A DNA stretch of 64,000 nucleotides from Filimonas zeae (GTDB lineage Bacteria > Bacteroidota > Bacteroidia > Chitinophagales > Chitinophagaceae), in assembly GCF_014641615.1 (NCBI RefSeq), contig NZ_BMIB01000001.1, positions 1,488,769 through 1,552,768 on the forward strand, written 5' to 3'. The notes beneath the pieces are model-generated. The model was not told the DNA's origin, made no database searches, and saw only the letters and a list, made by a program, of their open reading frames with translations. Numbering within the stretch: position 1 is the first letter of the stretch; each line of letters begins with the position of its first letter. The position numbers and the translations under genes were made by a program. Positions 1-8,504 of this stretch are shown piece after piece.

Positions 1-5
1 AAATG

Positions 6-1415
6 CTATTCGCCATCAAAATTATCGACAGCGACAATTATATGAGTCATAGAATACAGGATGGCATTTTCTTCAGGAAATCCCCAAACGAGTAGATTTT
101 TTTCATCAAAGTACATGTGGGAAATACCGGGAAAATAGCGCCTGTCTACAGGATGTTTAGCTCTGGGGTTATGGTACATAACAAGCCCATCCCCCCATGC
201 TTCTTCGTAATCTGCATCATTGATATTTTTGACGACCACAAAGGCTTCTGTCGCTTTAGGATCGGGATTGTGCACGGCCATTAGTCGGATCATATTAACA
301 TTGGGACTGCCTAGCCCTGCCAAATGTCCCATACGGTTAAATGTGGGCAGCGTTCCGTTGTTAGAGTATAGCACTGCACTAATATTTTCGGCATCCGGCA
401 AATAGAAAAACCCGGATTCGATCTTTTTGCCTTTATATTCATGCCATTCAATACGTTCATCTGCCGGTCGAACCGCACCGTCTGCATCAATCAAAACAGT
501 AGGCGTAATTTCGCCGTTTTCAGCCGTTTTATATATAGGTCTTAAACCGTACAAATAATTGATCAATGCGTTTCGGCTCCAAGTCATTGAGCCTAGCGCT
601 TCTAATGTGGAAGGCTGGTGAAAATCGTGGATAGCGATAATCAATGGCACATTTTTTACGTGTTCTTTCTCCCAATACTTCTTGCGTAGCTTCCCTACTA
701 ATGAACTGCCGTATTTAATCGGCATATAATCCAAACTCAACAGGAAGGCCTCACGGGGATCTTTGGGTGATGGTTCATCAAACTGCGGACTGGGGTTGAC
801 GGTTACCGCCTCAATGGCAAACCGTTCGCCAAAGTAAGAAACAAAATAATCAGGCGCATTGTAACTGGTATCCAGATCAAAACCTGCAGTGTAAAGATAA
901 ACGTAAATATACAACTCCCAAAGCCTGGCATCAAAGCCTGTAGTTTGAAAATCTTTAATGTAATTGCCGTCAACATCAATAAAGCTATACACAATCTCAT
1001 TAATCATCGCTCGTGCCGCTTCCTGTCCTGATACATCTAAAAGTTTAAAATAGTGATGCAGCTTATTTTCTGGTACCTGTGGTTTTAAAAATTCTTGCGG
1101 CAGCGTCTTTTCATCCCCTTGTTCGTAAATGGTCTTGCCGTCGTGCTCATATTTAGGAAATGCCGCCATTATAGCAATTGTTGCCTCTTCTTGCGAAGTA
1201 AAGCCGCTGTCAAAATCAATGGCGCGAAAAACCTTTCGTTTATCCCTCCCCAGGATCATATAGTAATAGTCTCCTGCATCATCTACGGCAATAGTGCCTA
1301 ATAGTTTTAAACGATAAGCCTCATACCAGGCCAACTCTTTAAACTGAAGGTTTAAATATGGATGACGAACATAAACGTAAGCATTAAAACGACGCAAGGT
1401 AATTTCGCGGATCAT
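6..1415 (-). CDS. PD-(D/E)XK-like protein of unknown function
   Basis: A complete 469-residue protein with no signal peptide or membrane segment. Residues about 163-203 have the layout of a PD-(D/E)XK nuclease core: a helix with Glu167 in LWELY, then a Pro-Asp pair at 188-189, then a strand with Glu202 in AIEAVTVNP. The usual Lys two residues after the last acid is absent (IEAV), so catalysis is uncertain. I know similar proteins only as uncharacterised. It is the last gene of a minus-strand run and starts 6 bp after the stop of another PD-(D/E)XK-like protein, so the two are probably co-translated partners. Nuclease activity and a defence role are inference. Confidence 0.6.
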   Translation of the reverse strand: MIREITLRRFNAYVYVRHPYLNLQFKELAWYEAYRLKLLGTIAVDDAGDYYYMILGRDKRKVFRAIDFDSGFTSQEEATIAIMAAFPKYEHDGKTIYEQGDEKTLPQEFLKPQVPENKLHHYFKLLDVSGQEAARAMINEIVYSFIDVDGNYIKDFQTTGFDARLWELYIYVYLYTAGFDLDTSYNAPDYFVSYFGERFAIEAVTVNPSPQFDEPSPKDPREAFLLSLDYMPIKYGSSLVGKLRKKYWEKEHVKNVPLIIAIHDFHQPSTLEALGSMTWSRNALINYLYGLRPIYKTAENGEITPTVLIDADGAVRPADERIEWHEYKGKKIESGFFYLPDAENISAVLYSNNGTLPTFNRMGHLAGLGSPNVNMIRLMAVHNPDPKATEAFVVVKNINDADYEEAWGDGLVMYHNPRAKHPVDRRYFPGISHMYFDEKNLLVWGFPEENAILYSMTHIIVAVDNFDGE

Positions 1416-1421
1416 ATCAGG

Positions 1422-2288
1422 CTATTTAGTAAATCTGTGACACCTATAATAGATATTACCCCAACTATCAGCTGCCTGTTGCAAAGACAGTAGCGGCAGT
1501 GTATTGGCAAAGGTGAATGAATTAAGTGCTTCGGTATATCGCTCTATAGTTGGCTGATCATAAATCCAGATAAACGGTTGTATCCAAATTTTGTCGTAGC
1601 GTTCATTTAATCCGGGCGAATCAAATTTTTTTTCTGCCCATTTTTTTGTAATGCGGCCCGCAATAATGTTATACAGCCCTTCCTCACTGGTGATCCGCTC
1701 ATAATTAAGGTTGATATTTCGTATTTCAATTAACACCGGTTTTCTGCCTGGCTGTTCAAAGCACAAATCTGCATCAGGCGGGTCGCCTTTATAGGTCCCG
1801 TCTGGCAAGTAAACGTGGCTAAAAGAATGTAGTCTGGCCGGAGCCATTTCTTTTATTAAAAACACGGTGCTAACCAATTCGCCTACCCGATCCAAATATT
1901 TAGCCTCGTTTTCCCAAAACATATCAGCCATTTCTTCTTTTAATTGCCTAAGTAATTCAGGATTGTTGTTAGTAAGCGTGATAAACTCATTAACCTGTCC
2001 ATCAAGAAATGATATTAAGCCTTTGCCAACCCTGACGATCCTTTCTAAAGAATCAGGGAATTCCTTGATACGCACCAAAAAATCATAAATATTGGTGTTA
2101 TAATTCTGTTTTGTTAATGCATGTTTACGTAATCGCTTGGTCAGCTTCGTATTAATTTCCGAAATATTGCTAGCTGAAAAATACACCTTTGCCAGATTAG
2201 CATACTTGTCTTTTAAGAATGACAACCAATCAATATCTATTGGCTCAATTTCATCTGGGTCTTGCTCTGGCATATTATTAAAAAGCAT
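1422..2288 (-). CDS. PD-(D/E)XK-like protein of unknown function
   Basis: A 288-residue soluble protein. The N-terminal half is helical and charged. The centre carries Glu137 on a helix (RVGELVS), Asp172/Asp174 in PPDADLCFE and then the strand VLIEIRN with Glu188 and Arg190. This is an E-D-ExR pattern close to the E-D-ExK site of Holliday-resolvase or Mrr-like PD-(D/E)XK folds. The family is not one I can name. It lies 13 bp downstream of a small membrane protein gene and 6 bp upstream of a second PD-(D/E)XK-like gene. The pairing of two such proteins with membrane proteins hints at a multi-component system, which is inference only. Confidence 0.55.
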   Translation of the reverse strand: MLFNNMPEQDPDEIEPIDIDWLSFLKDKYANLAKVYFSASNISEINTKLTKRLRKHALTKQNYNTNIYDFLVRIKEFPDSLERIVRVGKGLISFLDGQVNEFITLTNNNPELLRQLKEEMADMFWENEAKYLDRVGELVSTVFLIKEMAPARLHSFSHVYLPDGTYKGDPPDADLCFEQPGRKPVLIEIRNINLNYERITSEEGLYNIIAGRITKKWAEKKFDSPGLNERYDKIWIQPFIWIYDQPTIERYTEALNSFTFANTLPLLSLQQAADSWGNIYYRCHRFTK

Positions 2289-2301
2289 AAAATGATAAAA
2301 T

Positions 2302-2913
2302 TTAATTGATTGTATCTTTCTTAGCGGGCACTAGAGGCACAGTAGCTGGCTGTGGTACTGGAATTACTCTGACCAGAACAGTATCTTTCATCAACACATA
2401 AACCGTATCTCTTTTATTTATCGCAGTTGTTTTGCCCTTGGCTGCTCCTTGTTGCAGGAAGAGAGACACCAATATGCCCAAACCTATGAGATACAAACCT
2501 AGTTGAGTCAGGGAACCCCACATAGCTGCTCTACGGTAAATATTATATTTACCTTCATATTGAGTTCCAGCCAAACTTCCAGCTACAACGTAACCAAATA
2601 TCACTGAAAAAATAAAAGACACTTCCATCGTTACGACCCATCCAATACTAAGATTAGCCATTTCTTTAAACAGGATAGCGGGAGCAACAATAAAAGTAGA
2701 TGCTAGTGTTGTTAATAGCTTAGTTTGCTCCAGGTAGGTTTTGGAGGACTCTTTTTTGTCATCTTTCGAGCCTATAGCCTGCAATGGCTGTACGGGTGTA
2801 TTATCAGGCATATTGCCTGTTGCAATCAATGTACGATCTACATGTTCATGAACGCATGACGTACCGTGTTCATGCGCTTGTCCTGCGGTCGATACGGCAT
2901 TAGTATCTGTCAT
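2302..2913 (-). CDS. Small membrane protein with His-rich N-terminus
   Basis: A 203-residue protein of unknown family. The N-terminal ~60 residues are soluble and include a His/Cys cluster (HEHGTSCVHEH, about 14-24) that could bind a metal. Three hydrophobic segments follow at about 68-84, 92-115 and 129-152, and the tail after about 160 is polar and Val/Pro-rich. Its start overlaps the end of the upstream membrane-protein gene by 14 bp and it is 13 bp from the nuclease-like gene downstream, so all four genes are likely one transcript. A membrane partner or effector in the same system is a reasonable inference; no function is recognised. Confidence 0.55.
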   Translation of the reverse strand: MTDTNAVSTAGQAHEHGTSCVHEHVDRTLIATGNMPDNTPVQPLQAIGSKDDKKESSKTYLEQTKLLTTLASTFIVAPAILFKEMANLSIGWVVTMEVSFIFSVIFGYVVAGSLAGTQYEGKYNIYRRAAMWGSLTQLGLYLIGLGILVSLFLQQGAAKGKTTAINKRDTVYVLMKDTVLVRVIPVPQPATVPLVPAKKDTIN

Positions 2914-3394
2914 TGCTTCGCGGTGGTTTACAGAATGGAGGAATACTGCACCAATTTAAACGAATGGCGTTCATTACATCAACAGCCGTGACGCTATAAA
3001 ACCCTTCCGCCAATCGTTTATAATCATATTCATCCCGGCGATTATAGAGTTCTCTACCGAGAAGATACAATGATTGCTGCCAGTTTACCGCATTGATATG
3101 ATCTACTTCCAAGTAATATTCACGGATTGGTAACAATAGAAAATTGCTTGCTTCAACGGTAAATCTGAGACGATACTCATTTTCTATGCGGTATAATGCC
3201 TTGTAAAATAAATTTTCCGGAAAAACCATATAGTTGGGTTTATTTCTAAAATCAAAATGCCCTTTATCAAGGTGATTAGAATACTGGCCCAAAGCCAATT
3301 TTCTAAGTAACCAGGCTATGTATATGAGAGTTCCAAAAATGCCTGCTAAGAAAGCTATGAGTATGATCTGTTCAAGTGCGTGAAAGGTTACCAT
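2900..3394 (-). CDS. Membrane-anchored hypothetical protein
   Basis: A 164-residue protein with one N-terminal membrane segment (about residues 7-31), then a soluble domain rich in Tyr, Arg and Asn with no motif I recognise. It is the first gene of a four-gene minus-strand run and overlaps the next gene by 14 bp. A promoter match lies 45 bp upstream of its ATG; no Shine-Dalgarno sequence is visible, as is common in Bacteroidota. Confidence 0.5.
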   Translation of the reverse strand: MVTFHALEQIILIAFLAGIFGTLIYIAWLLRKLALGQYSNHLDKGHFDFRNKPNYMVFPENLFYKALYRIENEYRLRFTVEASNFLLLPIREYYLEVDHINAVNWQQSLYLLGRELYNRRDEYDYKRLAEGFYSVTAVDVMNAIRLNWCSIPPFCKPPRSNDRY

Positions 3395-3439
3395 GGGTTT
3401 AACTATATGGTAATGGTAATGATTTTTTTTGATTTATTA

Positions 3440-3471
3440 AAAATCTACAGCCGGTATTTACACTTTGCAAA
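3440..3471 (-). promoter_or_regulatory. Promoter of the four-gene module
   Basis: On the minus strand TTTG (3471-3468) is followed after exactly 20 nt by TAGATTTT (3447-3440), a one-mismatch fit to the Bacteroidota TAnnTTTG -7 element. The predicted transcript would start near 3433, about 40 nt before the first ATG. Confidence 0.5.
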
Positions 3472-3509
3472 CTCCTTCCTATACATTTATTTGCAGGCAA
3501 TATTTATGA

Positions 3510-3770
3510 CAGTATGGACTCTTTGATTATCATGCGCACGAATTCGATATACATCATGGTTTAAAGACCGGCTACAATGAATTTCATCAATACGCCCACG
3601 CCAGTAGCCTCGATTTAGAAAAAAGGCTCAATAACTAGTTTCAGTTTGCGTTAAATGATTCTATGCTTTTTGAAAATTATAAACAGGAACCCGCTGACTG
3701 TTTTTGCCTTACAAGGATTGACTTAGCGGCTAAAAGGATTCATGTCGCGATCAATTTTTCTTTAATATAA
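3510..3770 (+). pseudogene. Decayed coding fragment of unknown origin
   Basis: This 350-base gap between genes is not random. One plus-strand frame reads a protein-like 42-residue stretch (FDYHAHEFDIHHG at its start, then FHQYAHASSLDLEKRL) bounded by a TGA at 3507 and a TAG at 3636. It resumes in the same frame for another 43 residues to a TAA at 3768. There is no start codon and no usable length. I read it as the 3' remnant of a lost gene, possibly of mobile-element origin, but I cannot identify the family. The last 30 bases overlap the end of the next, opposite-strand remnant. Confidence 0.3.
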
Positions 3771-4349
3771 CTGTCAGCTGTATAAAAGTCGATGCCCAGA
3801 TATTGCTCTTTTTCCATATGCGCTTTTAATTCCTTGTTAACAAAGAAAGCATAACGATATGATGGTTCCCATAAAAAAATAATGATGGCAGTTGTGCCCC
3901 ATCACGAAGGACTAGGTCACTGTAATAAATTTGGGGGCATCCCAACCTGTGCTTTCTTTGGCGGCTTTATTGATGGACTTTTATCAAAATCTATTTGATC
4001 ATCATATCTTTTAAAAAAGCGCAGGAGGTAATACTGTTTGTTGCTAACTGGTTTACCCTGATGGGAGATTAATGTCAACTTGCTGGATTCATACGTGCTA
4101 GCCAGCAGGTTTTCTTCAATAATTAAGTTAAAGAAACGCTCAGACACCAGCCAAGTATCTGTGTCGATAATATCAAAATCAACTACAAGCTTTGGTAATG
4201 ACTTTGTGATCATTAGCAGTTTTTCCGGTAATTGCAGGCCTGGCGGTGGGGGATGCCATCTCTTTTGGGAACGTAAAAAAGCCACTCAGACGAATAGATA
4301 GGTTCTAACGGCTTCTTCTCTTGAGTTTCTCGGTTAAAACACGCTGGAC
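3740..4349 (-). pseudogene. Broken Imm11/DUF1629-like protein gene
   Basis: The longest open piece (4285-3917, GTG start) encodes 122 residues including LPKLVVDFDIIDTDTWLVSE and YYLLRFFKRYDD, which resemble Imm11 (DUF1629) immunity-like proteins. The protein clearly continues on both sides in other frames. Upstream, 4340-4270 reads PLEPIYSSEWLFYVPKRDG. Downstream, after the TGA at 3917, a frame reads YYSDLVLRDGAQLPSLFF, then after a T run WEPSYRYAFFVNKELKAH and on to a stop at 3742-3740. At least three frameshifts, two beside C or T runs, break a gene of about 200 codons. Family assignment is from memory of the pattern and is moderate. Confidence 0.5.
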
Positions 4350-4941
4350 TCACACTGGCATTCCGGGTCGAGCTTCTCTGTGTTTAGAGGAGGGGGAGGG
4401 GTTGCCGTGCATAGCTTCGTAGAAGTCGAAGTGCAAAAAGTTGCTTTTGTCCATAACCTCATATTCGGCTGGCATTATCCATACGGAATCGCATAGCATT
4501 TTAGCCTGTGGGTTATAAAAGTATATATAGTTGCGTTCATGGTAGTGCTTTACAAAGTCGGTATAGCCATCATTGTTCATGTCTTTTTTACTGTATTCAT
4601 CATCGCACAGGTACATCATTGCTCTCGTTTTCCAGGTGTTTTCCTGTAACTGCTCAACGCGGTAACATTCAAAATTGTATTTTATGCCAGTGTCGAAACG
4701 GAGTCTGAGTTTTTGCCCACCTGTTTCAAAAGTGTCTATCCAGCCACTATGAAGATTTTTGAAGGCGGTTTTTGATGAATCGTAATCGTGGTGGTAGTGA
4801 AATGTGGTTGGCACATTCTTTTCCACCTTAACAGGTAGTTGTGTTTTTTCTGTGTCTTGTTTGATGGGAAATGCGGGGGCGGGAGTTGTTATTGTTACAG
4901 GAGCAACAGAGGGATGCTGCTATCAATAGTAAGCGTTGCAG
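4350..4941 (-). pseudogene. Frameshifted lipoprotein gene
   Basis: The open frame 4826-4350 begins at GTG and encodes 158 residues with an acidic Ca-binding-like loop (DMNNDGYTDF) and many aromatic residues, suggesting a secreted protein. The frame is open further upstream of that GTG (QDTEKTQLPVKVEKN). In a neighbouring frame, at 4941-4885, there is a lipoprotein signal (LLLIAASLCCSCNNNN). The two are separated by the C-rich run near 4880, so the natural protein was probably a lipoprotein that has lost its frame there. No ATG is visible before the signal sequence. Function is unknown. Confidence 0.45.
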
Positions 4942-5045
4942 GGGTTTATATTCAGATGTGCTAAATATATGTCAAATGCTATAAATGCAAAAGACGCTAT
5001 TATTAGCGCCTTTCTTAATTCCGTTGGGAAAATTAGCTCAGCCAT

Positions 5046-5219
5046 TTATGGCTTTTGTCGTTCTTGTACGAGGCCTTTAGGTAAGCCGTGTTGCCGGATA
5101 AACTCGGCAGCAAACTCCCTCTTCTTCACCAGCACAGGATCATTAGCAAGGTCAGCTATATTTTTAATAGCTGCTACCTTGTCTTTCTTCACTATTTTTT
5201 TTTCTTTAGGAAGTGCCAT
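5046..5219 (-). CDS. Small hypothetical protein paired with DUF6934
   Basis: A 57-residue Lys/Ala-rich protein starting at ATG 5219 (MALPKEKKIVKK). An in-frame TTG 33 bp upstream is the alternative start but ATG is preferred. It lies 33 bp downstream of a DUF6934 gene. Small basic partners next to DUF6934 genes are, as I recall, recurrent in this group; the role is unknown. Confidence 0.45.
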   Translation of the reverse strand: MALPKEKKIVKKDKVAAIKNIADLANDPVLVKKREFAAEFIRQHGLPKGLVQERQKP

Positions 5220-5252
5220 ATAATGTGCATTTACGTTTTCAAATTTAAACAA

Positions 5253-5699
5253 TTATCTCTTTTGCAACAAGAAGGAACTGTAGTTAATGCCTTTTTTAAA
5301 CGGTCGCCAATCACCTTTAACAAAGCCATATAAATGAAAGGTATTGTTTATTTCATACCATAGCCTGCTAATACCCATCTGGTATAACCGGGTGCGGGCG
5401 GGCGTGTTTCCTGCAACAAATATGCTTGCATCCGGATGATTGTTCATAAAATCCAGTACAGTCGCGGCTACCGTAGCCAGTACTTTGTCGCGGTCTGCAT
5501 TATTGGTAACGACTTTGTCATCCAATTTGCCAGTGATTTCTTCCCAGTCTCCAAAAGATAGGTTATACACTACTGTTTTTACATCGGGAAGACGATAGTA
5601 TTCCACCAGTTTTCTTACCCGTCCAAGCGGACCCTCACTATAAAACTCGTAGTAGTGTTTTTCCGGGTCTTTTACAAAAGCATATCGTTCCAGTTGCAT
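5253..5699 (-). CDS. DUF6934 family protein
   Basis: A 148-residue cytosolic protein. The pattern YYEFYSEGPLGRVRKLVEY near the N-terminus, the middle VVYNLSFGDW and the C-terminal GNTPARTRLYQMGISRLW fit DUF6934, a family common and often multicopy in Chitinophagaceae and related soil Bacteroidota. Its function is not known. Some of these genes sit beside a small partner, as here, which has made a toxin/antitoxin-like role tempting, but nothing in the sequence proves that. Confidence 0.6.
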   Translation of the reverse strand: MQLERYAFVKDPEKHYYEFYSEGPLGRVRKLVEYYRLPDVKTVVYNLSFGDWEEITGKLDDKVVTNNADRDKVLATVAATVLDFMNNHPDASIFVAGNTPARTRLYQMGISRLWYEINNTFHLYGFVKGDWRPFKKGINYSSFLLQKR

Positions 5700-5793
5700 C
5701 TTAACCTTTTATACGTTATTGATGTAGTGCCTTAATTGACTGCTCTGGCGGATGCTATGATTTCAGGTAGTGATGGTAAAGGCAGATAAGCAT

Positions 5794-5821
5794 AAAAAAA
5801 GACCACATTGCTGTGATCTTT
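5794..5821 (-). terminator. Terminator downstream of tRNA-Lys
   Basis: On the minus strand AAAGA-T-CAC pairs with GTG-G-TCTTT around a short loop and is followed by a T run (5800-5794). It sits directly after the tRNA 3' end. Confidence 0.6.
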
Positions 5822-5823
5822 CG

Positions 5824-5896
5824 TGATTCGGCTGGGACTCGAACCCAGGACCCATACATTAAAAGTGTATTGCTCTACCAACTGAGCTACCAAATC
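5824..5896 (-). tRNA. tRNA-Lys (anticodon TTT)
   Basis: The minus strand folds as a full cloverleaf: acceptor GATTTGG with CCGAATC, D-arm GCTC/GAGC, anticodon stem ATACA/TGTAT around loop CTTTTAA (anticodon TTT), T-arm CTGGG/CCCAG with loop TTCGAGT, and discriminator A. CCA is not encoded. It borders the accessory region to its left, so it is a plausible integration boundary, though I see no duplicated 3' end. Confidence 0.95.
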
Positions 5897-6042
5897 TTTC
5901 CTTCCTTACGACTGCTGCTGAAGAGCAGTGTTCCGTAATTGGGAGTGCAAAGATAGGAGTATTTGTATTACAGCCAAATTTGAGGTGAAATTTTTTTTAG
6001 TGTCTCTGGCTGTCTTTCATTCAGTTACATGCGCGAAGTGTT

Positions 6043-6050
6043 TATTTTTG
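6043..6050 (+). promoter_or_regulatory. -7 element for the SDR operon
   Basis: TATTTTTG is a perfect TAnnTTTG match 25 nt before the ATG at 6076. No clear TTTG is found at the expected -33 position. Confidence 0.4.
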
Positions 6051-6075
6051 TGCGTATAATATAAGTACAAGTAAC

Positions 6076-6882
6076 ATGAGCTCATTACAAAATAAAGTGG
6101 TTGTGGTAACCGGTGGGTCGGATGGCATAGGCAGGGCTTTAGTGGAAACTTTGTTACAGCAGGGCGCCAAAGTGGCTACCTGCAGCAGAAACTATGATAA
6201 GCTATACCAGTTGCAAACCTTGAATCCCAACAAACCTCTTTTTACCTACCAGGCCGATGTAAGCAGCGAGCAGGATTGCCGCACGTTTATTGAACAGGTA
6301 GTGAAAGCCTACGGCACTATTGATATATTGATTAATAATGCCGGTATTTCTATGCGCGCCCTTTTTGAGGATACCGAGCTGGAAACCCTGCGTAAGGTAA
6401 TGGACATTAATTTCTGGGGCACGGTGTACTGCACCAAGTTTGCCCTTCCGTATATTATTAAGCAAAAAGGTACCGTAGCAGGTATTTCTTCTGTAGCAGG
6501 TTACCGCGGCCTGCCGGGGCGCAGTGGTTACTCTGCCAGTAAGTTTGCGGTAAACGGCTGGATGGAAGCGCTGCGTACAGAGCTGATGGAAAGCGGCGTG
6601 AATGTGATATGGGTATGCCCGGGCTTTACGGCATCTAACATACGCAACGCAGCGCTGGACCAGGATGCAAAACCTACGGGCGAAACCAAAATGGATGAAG
6701 GTAAAATGATGACGGCCGAGGAGTGCGCCACGCATATACTGGATGCGATTGTAAAACGCAGGCGTACGCTGGTGCTTACGGGTACGGGCAAGCAGGCGGT
6801 ATATATGAACCGCTTTTTCCCGGCGCTGGCAGATAAGCTGGTGCGGAAATTCTATTATAAAGATGGTAAATTGGTAAAGTAA
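6076..6882 (+). CDS. Short-chain dehydrogenase/reductase
   Basis: A 268-residue classical SDR with the Rossmann nucleotide motif TGGSDGIG (12-19), NNAG (87-90), and catalytic Ser139, Tyr152 and Lys156 (YSASK). It should reduce a carbonyl or oxidise an alcohol with NAD(P)(H) in the cytosol. The C-terminal ~60 residues after the core (MTAEECATHIL onward) resemble the tails of membrane-associated DHRS7/SDR1-type enzymes acting on lipid-like substrates. It is the first gene of an operon with a SAM-hydroxide adenosyltransferase (21 bp later) and a PlsC acyltransferase, so a lipid substrate is plausible but not shown. Confidence 0.85.
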   Translation: MSSLQNKVVVVTGGSDGIGRALVETLLQQGAKVATCSRNYDKLYQLQTLNPNKPLFTYQADVSSEQDCRTFIEQVVKAYGTIDILINNAGISMRALFEDTELETLRKVMDINFWGTVYCTKFALPYIIKQKGTVAGISSVAGYRGLPGRSGYSASKFAVNGWMEALRTELMESGVNVIWVCPGFTASNIRNAALDQDAKPTGETKMDEGKMMTAEECATHILDAIVKRRRTLVLTGTGKQAVYMNRFFPALADKLVRKFYYKDGKLVK

Positions 6883-6903
6883 TTGTGTAACATTCGCTAA
6901 CGC

Positions 6904-7725
6904 ATGCCCATAGTTACACTCACCACCGACATAGGCCAGAATGACTACATTGTTGGCGCCATAAAGGGGCAGTTGCTGACTGCAAATCCTGCATTTAATA
7001 TCGTTGATATCAACCATTGTTTATCTCCGTTCAATTATCTGCAGGCTGCCTACATATGTGGTAATGCGTATAAGTATTATCCCGCAGGTTCTATTCATCT
7101 GTTACTGGTGAACGTGTTTGATACCAATCCCGATCATATGCTGGTGGCTGCCTGGAACAACCAGTGGATTGCCTGCCCGGATAATGGTATTCTTACGCTG
7201 ATTACAGGTACACGCCCTGCAGACCTGGTGGCCGTATCTGTTCCGCAAAAGAGCAGTATGGGTATATTGGAATGCACCCGTTCGTTATCGCTGGCTTTGG
7301 GGCAGCTGAGCCAGGGGGCACCGCTGGATCAGTTGGGCGATTCGCGTGTAACAATTGATGAAAAATATCCGTTAAGAGCTACGATAGGGCCTGACTGGAT
7401 GGAAGGGCAGATTATTTTTATTGACAACTTTGAAAATGTGGTGGTGAATATTACCCAGGCGGAGTTTGAAGAACAACGCAAGGGGCGGAAGTTTAAAATT
7501 GTATTCACCCGTAATGAAATGATAGAAACCCTGAGCAGAAACTACGCCTCGGTACAGGCCGGTGAAAAACTGGCCTGGTTTAACAGCGCCGGTTACCTGG
7601 AAATTGCCATTAATAAAGGCAATGTGGCAGGGCTGTTCGGGTTACAGGGTTTTTCTGAAAGCTCCCGCCACGCCACCCTGCACAACAAATGGTTTTACCA
7701 AACGGTGCGAATTTTCTTTGAATAA
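6904..7725 (+). CDS. SAM hydroxide adenosyltransferase (DUF62 family)
   Basis: A 273-residue member of the SAM hydroxide adenosyltransferase / fluorinase-like family. The N-terminal LTTDIGQNDYIVGAIKG and the central ACPDNGILTLI are characteristic, as is the C-terminal beta domain with IDNFENVVVNIT. Characterised members hydrolyse S-adenosylmethionine to adenosine and methionine using hydroxide. It has a start-to-end length normal for the family and sits 21 bp after the SDR gene and 11 bp before plsC. Why it is linked to lipid-type enzymes is unclear. Confidence 0.85.
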   Translation: MPIVTLTTDIGQNDYIVGAIKGQLLTANPAFNIVDINHCLSPFNYLQAAYICGNAYKYYPAGSIHLLLVNVFDTNPDHMLVAAWNNQWIACPDNGILTLITGTRPADLVAVSVPQKSSMGILECTRSLSLALGQLSQGAPLDQLGDSRVTIDEKYPLRATIGPDWMEGQIIFIDNFENVVVNITQAEFEEQRKGRKFKIVFTRNEMIETLSRNYASVQAGEKLAWFNSAGYLEIAINKGNVAGLFGLQGFSESSRHATLHNKWFYQTVRIFFE

Positions 7726-7736
7726 ACCCTTATAGC

Positions 7737-8504
7737 ATGCGGCGCTTTTTACAATATATATATACCATATGGGCATTGCTCTGGTTTGTGGTGCTGATGC
7801 TGCTGATACTGCCTTTTGTACTGCTTTCGGCGTTGCTGGGCAGGGATAGGGGTGGAAACGCAGTGTACCGTATTTGCGAAGCCTGGGCGGCGGCCTGGTA
7901 TGTGGCTAACGGCATACAACACCGCGAAATATATGAGGTGCCGCACGACCGGTCAAAACAATACATTTTTGTGGCCAACCACAGCAGTTATATGGATATA
8001 CCCTGCGTGGTGCGTTGTATGCACCAGCCTATACGGGTGCTGGGGAAGTATGAAATGGTAAAATACCCCGTGTTTGGCATTATTTACCGCATGGCGGTGA
8101 TACTGGTGGACAGGAGGGATGCCCAACGCCGCTCGGAAAGTGTACGCAACCTGAAGGCGGCGGTACACAAAGGTATTTCGGTGTTTATTTTTCCGGAGGG
8201 TACTTTTAACGAAACAGACCAGCCGCTGAAAAGCTTTTACCCCGGAGCATTTCGTATAGCCATTGAAACGCAAACGCCTTTAAAGCCGGTTTTGTTTGTA
8301 GATGCGGTGGACAGGATGCATCACCGCGGCTTTTTTGAGTTAACACCGGGAAAAAACCGGGTGGTATTTCTGGATGAAATACCTGTAACGGGCTATACAT
8401 TAGCCGATGTGGCGGTTTTGCAGGAAAAAGTGCGCGGAATGATGGATGAGGGGTTGCGGCGGTACAGGCACTACGAAAGTAAGCCTGACCCGAAAATGGC
8501 CTGA
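7737..8504 (+). CDS. plsC: 1-acyl-sn-glycerol-3-phosphate acyltransferase
   Basis: A 255-residue PlsC-type acyltransferase. An N-terminal membrane segment (about 9-34) is followed by the catalytic NHSSYMD motif (His82-x4-Asp87) and the substrate-binding FPEGT motif (152-156). It should acylate lysophosphatidate at the inner face of the cytoplasmic membrane to make phosphatidate. It closes the SDR operon, 11 bp after the previous gene. The symbol reflects the family; other lysophospholipid acceptors are possible. Confidence 0.8.
   Translation: MRRFLQYIYTIWALLWFVVLMLLILPFVLLSALLGRDRGGNAVYRICEAWAAAWYVANGIQHREIYEVPHDRSKQYIFVANHSSYMDIPCVVRCMHQPIRVLGKYEMVKYPVFGIIYRMAVILVDRRDAQRRSESVRNLKAAVHKGISVFIFPEGTFNETDQPLKSFYPGAFRIAIETQTPLKPVLFVDAVDRMHHRGFFELTPGKNRVVFLDEIPVTGYTLADVAVLQEKVRGMMDEGLRRYRHYESKPDPKMA

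Noticed and set aside
5824-5896. tRNA-Lys as an attachment site of an integrated island
   Set aside because: The left region looks accessory, but there is no integrase and I find no repeated tRNA 3' end within the window.
6202-7017. 271-codon minus-strand frame across the SDR gene
   Set aside because: It lies antisense to two well-supported enzymes, spans their junction and has no recognisable protein pattern.
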